From the NCBI GenBank assembly GCA_027039465.1, contig JALWEA010000346.1:1-10356 (forward strand): DNA of 10,356 nt, written 5' to 3'. The DNA comes from Calditrichia bacterium (lineage in GTDB: Bacteria > Calditrichota > Calditrichia > Calditrichales > Calditrichaceae). The translations under genes were made by a program, and so were the position numbers. The notes below the pieces were generated by a model. That model had not been told where the DNA came from and did no database searches. It worked only from the letters and a program-made list of their open reading frames with translations. The first letter of the stretch is position 1, and every line of letters begins with the position of its first letter. Of the stretch, positions 5,879 to 10,356 are shown piece by piece.

Positions 5879-6070
5879 CCAGTCGCGCCTTTCGATTCGT
5901 CCTGATACAAGAGCCCCGGTTCTCTTACTTAGGCGATAACTTCTTCTATTTCAAAGGGTAATTTTTCAATAATTAAATCTTTTAATTTTATCTTTTTACT
6001 TGCATTGTCAATGTCAATTCCTACGATATTACCATTATCGTCAATATCAATAAGTACGCCTTCCACTATT
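5854..6070. repeat. 217-bp duplication, copy 1
   Basis: This segment aligns without gaps to 6616-6832 with about 18 differences by my count. It covers 75 bases of intergenic DNA and the 3' two thirds of the DUF2283 gene. Confidence 0.9.
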
Positions 6071-6147
6071 TCCTTGGTCTCAACACTTGTTTTTTCCGAT
6101 AAATCAATATATAACGAGTCGGTTTCAGGATAATATTTTAATTTCAT
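5929..6147 (-). CDS. DUF2283 protein, putative antitoxin
   Basis: A 72-aa protein with the DUF2283 layout: KLKYYPETDSLYIDLSE at the N-terminus, then VEGVLIDIDDNGNIVGIDIDNAS and a charged C-terminal helix. The start is the ATG at 6147, because AAAGGAG ends nine bases upstream. An in-frame ATG at 6186 lies inside the upstream gene and would add 13 unrelated residues. The gene follows the DUF4258-like gene after a 4-base gap, and its ribosome binding site is inside that gene's end, so the two are translationally linked. DUF2283 proteins are often found beside DUF4258-type small proteins in presumed toxin-antitoxin pairs. The antitoxin role is inferred from this pairing, not demonstrated. A damaged second copy lies upstream at 6691-6832. 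Confidence 0.85.
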   Translation of the reverse strand: MKLKYYPETDSLYIDLSEKTSVETKEIVEGVLIDIDDNGNIVGIDIDNASKKIKLKDLIIEKLPFEIEEVIA

Positions 6148-6151
6148 TTTT

Positions 6152-6400
6152 TTAATCTCCTTTAAATCTTCGATCAGGGAATGCATTATGAATGGTTCTT
6201 TTATCGTCTAAAGTTATTACTCTAAAAACTTTATTGTCAAATTCTTTTACAATCCCCCAAAATCTCCACCTATTCCCTTCCTGTCTCTCGACTTTTATTG
6301 GTTTTTTTATAATCTCTATACACCATTCTTTCTTTATATATGGTCTTTTCCTTAATACTTCATTTTCAAAATAATTAGTAAATTTAAATTCTTCTTCCAT
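6152..6400 (-). CDS. DUF4258-like small protein, putative toxin
   Basis: An 82-aa protein resembling the DUF4258 group: an N-terminal helical part (FENEVLRKRPYIKKEWCIEII), then NRWRFWGIVKEF, VFRVITLDDKRTIHNAF and the characteristic ending PDRRFKGD. The group is related in size and strand pattern to BrnT/RelE-like small toxins, and members usually sit directly before a DUF2283 gene, as here. Several basic and aromatic residues (Arg44, Trp45, Arg46, Trp48, Arg77, Arg78) could serve RNA binding or cleavage, but no catalytic set is established. The start at 6400 has AAGGAA six bases upstream. The operon order is toxin first, antitoxin second. An RNase activity would be inference only. Confidence 0.72.
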   Translation of the reverse strand: MEEEFKFTNYFENEVLRKRPYIKKEWCIEIIKKPIKVERQEGNRWRFWGIVKEFDNKVFRVITLDDKRTIHNAFPDRRFKGD

Positions 6401-6431
6401 TCAAGATTCCTTATATGAATATCTATATCTA

Positions 6432-6460
6432 AATAATTTTTTAACCATACTCATTATCAA
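6432..6460 (-). promoter_or_regulatory. Weak promoter candidate for the DUF4258/DUF2283 pair
   Basis: On the minus strand, TTGATA (6460-6455) is followed after 17 bases by ATTATT (6437-6432), about 30 bases before the gene start. The surroundings are very AT-rich, so the match carries little weight. Confidence 0.22.
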
Positions 6461-6615
6461 CGATTTAATTTGTAATTATCTTAATTCCATTTTGTTTCAA
6501 AAAACTTTCTCAGTCAATCTATCTAATTAAAATTTTTATTATTCAAACATAATGTCGATAAAATAAATTAATTTTTTTGAAAGTCAAATTTCATATTATT
6601 TATCCCGGAGAACTT
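6461..6615. other. AT-rich intergenic DNA, nothing recognised
   Basis: No open frame with a ribosome binding site, no RNA gene and no strong hairpin was seen here. It separates the toxin-antitoxin-like pair from the second copy of the 217-bp duplication. Confidence 0.5.
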
Positions 6616-6832
6616 AATTCATAATTTTTAATTCATAATTCCAGTCGCGCCTTTCGAATCGTCCTGATCCAAGAGCCTCGGTTCTCTTATTTAGGCTATA
6701 ACTTCTTCTATTTCAAAGGGTAATTTTTCAATAATCAAATCATTCAATGTTATTTTTTTACTTGTATTGTCAATATCTATCCCTACGATATTACCCTTAT
6801 CGTCAATATCAATAAGTACGCTTTCCACTATT
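6616..6832. repeat. 217-bp duplication, copy 2
   Basis: Gap-free counterpart of 5854-6070 at an offset of 762 bases. Homology stops abruptly at 6832, where the sequence switches to repeat-like intergenic DNA. Confidence 0.9.
6691..6832 (-). pseudogene. Truncated DUF2283 copy
   Basis: The minus-strand translation reads VESVLIDIDDKGNIVGIDID and continues NTSKKITLNDLIIEKLPFEI to a TAA at 6691. It is closely similar to residues 28-72 of the intact gene. The first ~27 residues, including the YYPETDSLYIDL core, are missing. The frame stays open upstream of 6832 for a short, unrelated Arg-rich stretch (QYHPRRQRP) with a possible GTG, but without a ribosome binding site. Most substitutions against the intact copy are synonymous or conservative, which suggests that the copies diverged partly under selection or were exchanged. 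Confidence 0.8.
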
Positions 6833-7028
6833 ACCGGTCTTTGCCTTCTTGGATGATATTGCTTCACTCTCCTGCACGTAGGCTCGCAGGATTGTTCGCA
6901 ATGACAGCCCTTAACGAATAACGATTTCCACCATTAAACCATTCGACTAATCAACAATTCAACCCTTCCACGCTTAACGAATAACGAATACACGAATAAT
7001 GATTTTCCCCATCTAACCATTCAACGTT
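6833..7028. repeat. Intergenic repeat tract with short direct repeats
   Basis: CTTAACGAATAACGA occurs at 6910-6924 and again at 6973-6987, each followed by a related ATTTCCACCA or ATGATTTTCCCCA end. A segment around 6872-6893 can pair CCTGC with GCAGG. The first part (6840-6905) resembles the 'ctcgcaatgacag'-type dispersed intergenic repeats seen in many genomes. No gene was found. The tract lies downstream of the dehydratase operon, and I saw no clean intrinsic terminator. Confidence 0.45.
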
Positions 7029-7814
7029 TTAACTTTTGTCCATTTGTTTCAAAGCAATCAAGGCTGCGCCGTACGCGCCCATGAGCTGCGGATATTCGGG
7101 CATGGTTACTTTTTCGCCGGTCTCTTCTTCGATCATGTGACGGATGGCCGGATTTTTGACCACTCCGCCGGAAAGCAGTAACGGCGGTTGCAACCCGATG
7201 CTGCGAATCATGGCCACTACCCTTTTGATCAGGGAACGATGCAGGCCTTTCAAAATGGGATTCACTTCCACGCCGTGGGCAATCAGTGAAATGATCTCCG
7301 ATTCGGCAAACACCGTACAGGTGCTGGAAATGGCCACTTCCTGATCGGCGGAAAGCGCTTCCCGGCCCATCTCATCCAAAGGTACGCGCAAACGTCCGGC
7401 CGTATTTTCCAGAAAGCGCCCCGTACCGGCCGCGCATTTGTCGTTCATGGCAAAGTCCACCACCTGCCCGTTTTCACCGATAATAATCACCTTGCTGTCC
7501 TGCCCGCCGATATCGACCAGCGTGCCCCCGTGCCCTAACTGGCGATACACGCCCGTTGCATGGCAGGTAATTTCGGTCACCTTTTTGACCGCCTGATGCA
7601 CCAAATTGCGTCCGTAGCCCGTGGCCACCAGCGGCAATGTTTCCCCGAAACCGGTTTCTTCCTTTAAATGCTGCAAAAAGCGGTCAACCTGATCTTCCAC
7701 CCGCGGATCGGCGGATTCCAGATAATGCCAGCTCAAATTTCCCTGCGCATCCACCGCCACCATCTTTACCGTGGTCGATCCCACATCAATACCCAAAGCC
7801 TTTAGTTCATCCAT
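7029..7814 (-). CDS. Acyl-CoA dehydratase activase (HgdC/BadF family)
   Basis: A 261-aa ATP-dependent electron donor of the ASKHA fold that activates 2-hydroxyacyl-CoA dehydratases or related reductases. Motifs in order: phosphate-1 loop LGIDVGSTTVKMVAVD (residues 7-22); phosphate-2 region VDIGGQDSKVI (100-110); NDKCAAGTGRF with Cys127; SSTCTVFAESEI with Cys166; and the adenosine motif LLSGGVVKNP (213-222). Cys127 and Cys166 would bind the [4Fe-4S] cluster shared between two subunits of the homodimer, at the spacing known for HgdC. The ATG at 7814 has GGAGG seven bases upstream and is preferred over a TTG at 7820. It is the last gene of the operon, two bases after the previous stop. The length equals classical HgdC-type activases (about 260 aa). 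It would be oxygen-sensitive. Confidence 0.93.
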   Translation of the reverse strand: MDELKALGIDVGSTTVKMVAVDAQGNLSWHYLESADPRVEDQVDRFLQHLKEETGFGETLPLVATGYGRNLVHQAVKKVTEITCHATGVYRQLGHGGTLVDIGGQDSKVIIIGENGQVVDFAMNDKCAAGTGRFLENTAGRLRVPLDEMGREALSADQEVAISSTCTVFAESEIISLIAHGVEVNPILKGLHRSLIKRVVAMIRSIGLQPPLLLSGGVVKNPAIRHMIEEETGEKVTMPEYPQLMGAYGAALIALKQMDKS

Positions 7815-7816
7815 GA

Positions 7817-9142
7817 TCAATCCTCCAACATTTCCACAAAAGCCGCCAGACGCGACGCGGCCTGTTCTTCCGCATAAGCGCGCGGGTCATCATGATCCGC
7901 TTCCAAAAGTAAAGCCGGAATGCCGTATTCTTTAATCAAACGATTGCGCTGATCCACCTGACCGATGGAATAGGGCTTACAGGAACGATCGGAATGCAAA
8001 ATAACACCGTCGAGCGCAAATTCTTTGACCATGCGGCGCATGGTGTCCAACTTGTATTGCGTGCCGCGATTTAAAATAGGGTAAATATAGGTTTTGGCCA
8101 TGGATTCGAGCGGTTTATCGGCATCCATTAACGGCGCCAACTCGCCCCAGGCGTTGGTGTAGGTCGAGGCAACCACGGCAATGCCCCGCTCACCCAAATA
8201 TTCCGCCAAATATCGCAAACGGTACCAAATAGGCAGATTATCCCATAATAAACGCTTGCGTTCGTTCTTTACCGCACCGATGCCTTTTTCAATGCGTTCG
8301 TTTAATTCCTTAAGCATGCGCGCGTAAAAATCCACTGTTTCCGGTTTGCCGCGCATTTCCACAATGGGCGCCATGTGAATGAATTGGTCAAAGACGGACA
8401 GTGGCGCCGGACGATTTTTCCCTGTTGCCATGATTTCCAACCACAACTCCGCGGCATCTTTACTCAATTGCAAAACCCGTTTCAATTCTTTGAACTTCAA
8501 CGATTTACCGGCTACTTTTTCCGCCACGGGAATGGATTCTTCCAGCTGTCGGCGCACAAATTCAATGGCGTGTTCCGGCGCTTCGTCATAAACAAAGGGC
8601 GTGTCGATCAGAACCAACGGCACGTTAAAATGTTTGGCCAAAACGCGGTACCAATGCAAAACGGTTTGACAAATGTTGGTACAGGCCAGCAAAAGATCGG
8701 GTTTGGGCAATTTACCGACCGGCGTTTTTCCGGAAAGAACCGAACCGATATCGGTACGGGCGTAGGAACAAATATCGCGGGAGTAACCGGCATTTTCCGC
8801 TTCGGTGGAAATTTCCACCACCGCCCGCCGTGCGCCGCACAAGGCGCCGTGATTTTCGGGATAAAGGACATAAAATCCCAAGGCCTGTAAAATTTCCACC
8901 GGCCCGCCGGAAGTAACCCAGGCCACGGGTTTGTGCCCGTTAACGTAGCGTCCTTCAAGGTAATGCCTGGCTACCAGCTCTTTGGTGCGCGCCCCTATCT
9001 TCAACGGCGGCGCCAAAATATCCGTGCGCCATTTGGAAGAACGAAACGGTTTCCGTTCGCTTTGTCGCCGCTGCCAACGTAAAACATTGCGACCGATTAA
9101 TTGATAATTCAAGACATATTTTAAACTTGCGCCGATACTCAT
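7817..9142 (-). CDS. 2-hydroxyacyl-CoA dehydratase/benzoyl-CoA reductase family subunit, large
   Basis: A 441-aa catalytic subunit of the HgdB/BcrB/FldB family. Recognisable segments include AWVTSGGPVEILQALGFYVLYPENHGALCGARR (about 74-106), GYSRDICSYARTDIGSV, PDLLLACTNICQTVLHWY, APIVEMRGKPETVDFY and the C-terminal HSDRSCKPYSIGQ (383-395). Cys102, Cys125, Cys154, Cys158 and Cys388 are the candidates; three of them should ligate a [4Fe-4S] cluster, most likely Cys125, Cys154 and Cys388 by family pattern. Its start overlaps the stop of the preceding subunit by four bases (ATGA at 9139-9142), which implies translational coupling and a 1:1 complex. The 366/441-aa sizes fit both BcrC/BcrB-type and FldC/FldB-type pairs, so reaction and substrate remain open. 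Confidence 0.88.
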   Translation of the reverse strand: MSIGASLKYVLNYQLIGRNVLRWQRRQSERKPFRSSKWRTDILAPPLKIGARTKELVARHYLEGRYVNGHKPVAWVTSGGPVEILQALGFYVLYPENHGALCGARRAVVEISTEAENAGYSRDICSYARTDIGSVLSGKTPVGKLPKPDLLLACTNICQTVLHWYRVLAKHFNVPLVLIDTPFVYDEAPEHAIEFVRRQLEESIPVAEKVAGKSLKFKELKRVLQLSKDAAELWLEIMATGKNRPAPLSVFDQFIHMAPIVEMRGKPETVDFYARMLKELNERIEKGIGAVKNERKRLLWDNLPIWYRLRYLAEYLGERGIAVVASTYTNAWGELAPLMDADKPLESMAKTYIYPILNRGTQYKLDTMRRMVKEFALDGVILHSDRSCKPYSIGQVDQRNRLIKEYGIPALLLEADHDDPRAYAEEQAASRLAAFVEMLED

Positions 9143-10239
9143 TCCACCATCTCCAAAAATGCGCTGATGCGCGTAACCACTTGATTCGACAAAGGATCGT
9201 TAAGATCAATTTCAATTGTTACCGAAGGCAGCCCCGCCGCTTTTAATCGCTTGCGTAAATCGGGCAGGTCGAAAAGCTCCGGTTCGCAAAATTTCACTTC
9301 GTAAAAAATGATGCCCTTGGCGCCCGTTTGTTCCGCGGTTTTCAACAGATGTTCTTCCCGTTGTTCAATGGAATGGCCGCGGGTCGGGTCGGGCGGGCTG
9401 TTCATCAGACGCTCGGCCAAGCGTTCGAACGGATCGTTGGAGGCGCCGGCCGGATACAAGCGTCGACCGCAACAGGCCAAATCATCGGCAACCACCAATC
9501 CGCCGGCTTCTTCAATGGCCTGAAAAACGTCCATGGGTTCAGGCACAATACCCGACAGCAAAACCGGCGTGCCTTTCGATTTTTCGGCAACTTTCGCTTC
9601 TTTCATTGCCGATTGCGCCAACCCGATAAAATCCTCTGCAGGCAAATATTCACGCGAACGAATCAGATGGTAAAAATTGAGATTGTTCAGGCTTAGCTGT
9701 TGTCTTTGTTCGTACAATCGGGCCAACAGTAAATCCGCCTGTTCTTCCGTGCGGATTCGGGTTAGCAATGCTTCATGGTCGGGCTGCTTTTGCGTTATTT
9801 GCGCCAGCTTTTCGTACAATTGCCGTAATTCACGAATCAAATAATGCCTGTCCTCCGTGCGTTGCCCGCGAGGCAGGTACAAAGGAAAAACTTTTTGCTG
9901 AGGACGAATGAAATCGAGCAAAATACTGCCGAGACCCTGCAAGCTGTCGCAGGTGTGCGGCACCAAAAGGTAATCCGCCACATCCAGTCCGCCTGTTTTA
10001 AGAAACGATAAGGCATTGTGCACCAGCGAACAGACGTAAGGTTGCAAATGAGCGCCGGCCTGCGTACTGTCCATCAACGGCGGCCCCCACACTTCCACCG
10101 GCAAAATATCGAAAGCGCGGAAAAGCGCGCGCGAATAATGGATGGGCAAGACCGCCGCCACTTGCCCGCCCTTCTTTTTAAATGCTTCGATGACTTCATG
10201 GCGTTTAGGAATAGGCATGGTTGCCGTGACTTCACTCAT
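9139..10239 (-). CDS. 2-hydroxyacyl-CoA dehydratase/benzoyl-CoA reductase family subunit, small
   Basis: A 366-aa partner subunit of the HgdB/BcrC/FldC type. Family segments: VAAVLPIHYSRALFRAFDILPVEVWG (27-52), LQPYVCSLVHNAL with Cys70, LLVPHTCDSLQGLG with Cys97, LLSGIVPEPMDVFQAIEEAGGLVVADDLACCGRR (228-260), and GIIFYEVKFCEPELFDLPDLRKRL with Cys318. Cys70, Cys97 and Cys318 are the expected cluster ligands. The vicinal pair Cys256-Cys257 lies in the conserved DD-x-CCG-R motif. The C-terminal TIEIDLNDP region is also typical. The start at 10239 overlaps the end of the upstream acyl-CoA ligase by eight bases, and its own end overlaps the next subunit by four, so it is embedded in a tight operon. 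The enzyme would act in the cytoplasm as a heterodimer with the 441-aa subunit. Confidence 0.88.
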   Translation of the reverse strand: MSEVTATMPIPKRHEVIEAFKKKGGQVAAVLPIHYSRALFRAFDILPVEVWGPPLMDSTQAGAHLQPYVCSLVHNALSFLKTGGLDVADYLLVPHTCDSLQGLGSILLDFIRPQQKVFPLYLPRGQRTEDRHYLIRELRQLYEKLAQITQKQPDHEALLTRIRTEEQADLLLARLYEQRQQLSLNNLNFYHLIRSREYLPAEDFIGLAQSAMKEAKVAEKSKGTPVLLSGIVPEPMDVFQAIEEAGGLVVADDLACCGRRLYPAGASNDPFERLAERLMNSPPDPTRGHSIEQREEHLLKTAEQTGAKGIIFYEVKFCEPELFDLPDLRKRLKAAGLPSVTIEIDLNDPLSNQVVTRISAFLEMVE

Positions 10240-10356
10240 GTTTCGCTTCCTGCTGTTTTTTGATTTCTTCTTCGCGCAATACCCTGCGTAAAATTTTACC
10301 GATGGCGCTTTTGGGCAAATCGTCGCGGAATTCGATCTCCGAAGGCACCTTATACG
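10232..10356 (-). CDS. Acyl-CoA ligase (AMP-forming), C-terminal fragment
   Basis: Only the last 40 codons are in the window and the gene continues past the right edge. The visible C-terminus reads YKVPSEIEFRDDLPKSAIGK and then ILRRVLREEEIKKQQEAKHE. The P-K-S-x-x-GKILRR segment is motif A10 of the ANL superfamily, whose Lys (in GKI) contacts the acyl-adenylate, and the KVP...EF-x-D-x-LP lead-in is typical of medium- and long-chain acyl-CoA or aryl-CoA ligases. The enzyme would activate a carboxylic acid to its CoA thioester using ATP. It overlaps the next gene by eight bases, which suggests that it feeds substrate to the dehydratase complex encoded downstream. The substrate is not readable from this fragment. 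Confidence 0.88.
   Translation of the reverse strand, partial: YKVPSEIEFRDDLPKSAIGKILRRVLREEEIKKQQEAKHE

Noticed and set aside
8375..8890. 171-codon plus-strand frame opposite the large dehydratase subunit
   Set aside because: It is a mirror frame of a clear conserved gene and has no recognisable motif of its own.

Overview
Every gene I can support in this window lies on the minus strand, so transcription runs from right to left. The window looks like a bacterial chromosome with a moderate-GC core metabolic operon at the right, an efflux/regulator pair at the left, and an AT-rich accessory region of about 4.8 kb between them. An oxygen-sensitive CoA-ester dehydratase system, an HU-like (DUF4469-type) DNA-binding remnant of a kind common in the FCB group, and dispersed 'attcgtaatt'-type intergenic repeats together suggest an anaerobic member of the Bacteroidota/Ignavibacteriota/Calditrichota assemblage. 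That placement is inference from gene content only.

Right block (7029-10356): an operon in the order acyl-CoA ligase (only the C-terminus is in the window), 2-hydroxyacyl-CoA dehydratase/benzoyl-CoA reductase-family subunit (366 aa), second subunit (441 aa), and ATP-dependent activase (261 aa). The genes overlap or nearly touch. The ligase would make a CoA thioester, the activase would inject an electron at the cost of ATP, and the two-subunit iron-sulfur enzyme would carry out the reductive chemistry. The substrate cannot be read from the sequence.

Middle block (about 2230-7028) is accessory DNA. It holds, from right to left: repeat-rich intergenic DNA; a truncated DUF2283 copy (6691-6832) that is part of an exact-length 217-bp duplication; an intact DUF4258-like/DUF2283 putative toxin-antitoxin pair (5929-6400); a decayed HU-like gene (5344-5703); an FRG-domain gene packaged as a compact integron-type gene cassette with a well-formed attC site (4311-4396) and a matching 5' boundary (5228-5235); a lipoprotein gene made of 33-residue repeats, starting 27 bases after that attC site; a weaker second attC candidate (2806-2862); and an orphan MNT-type nucleotidyltransferase. 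No integron integrase is present in the window.

Left block (129-2239): a TetR-family regulator with an overlapping palindromic operator just upstream, followed by a TolC-like outer-membrane efflux protein. The intercistronic gap contains hairpins, one of which presents the tolC-like Shine-Dalgarno sequence in its loop. The rest of an efflux system would be expected beyond the left edge.

The most notable structure is the FRG-domain gene cassette: attC stem with an extrahelical base, an R'' box perfectly complementary to the cassette's 5' boundary, and minimal flanks around the reading frame.
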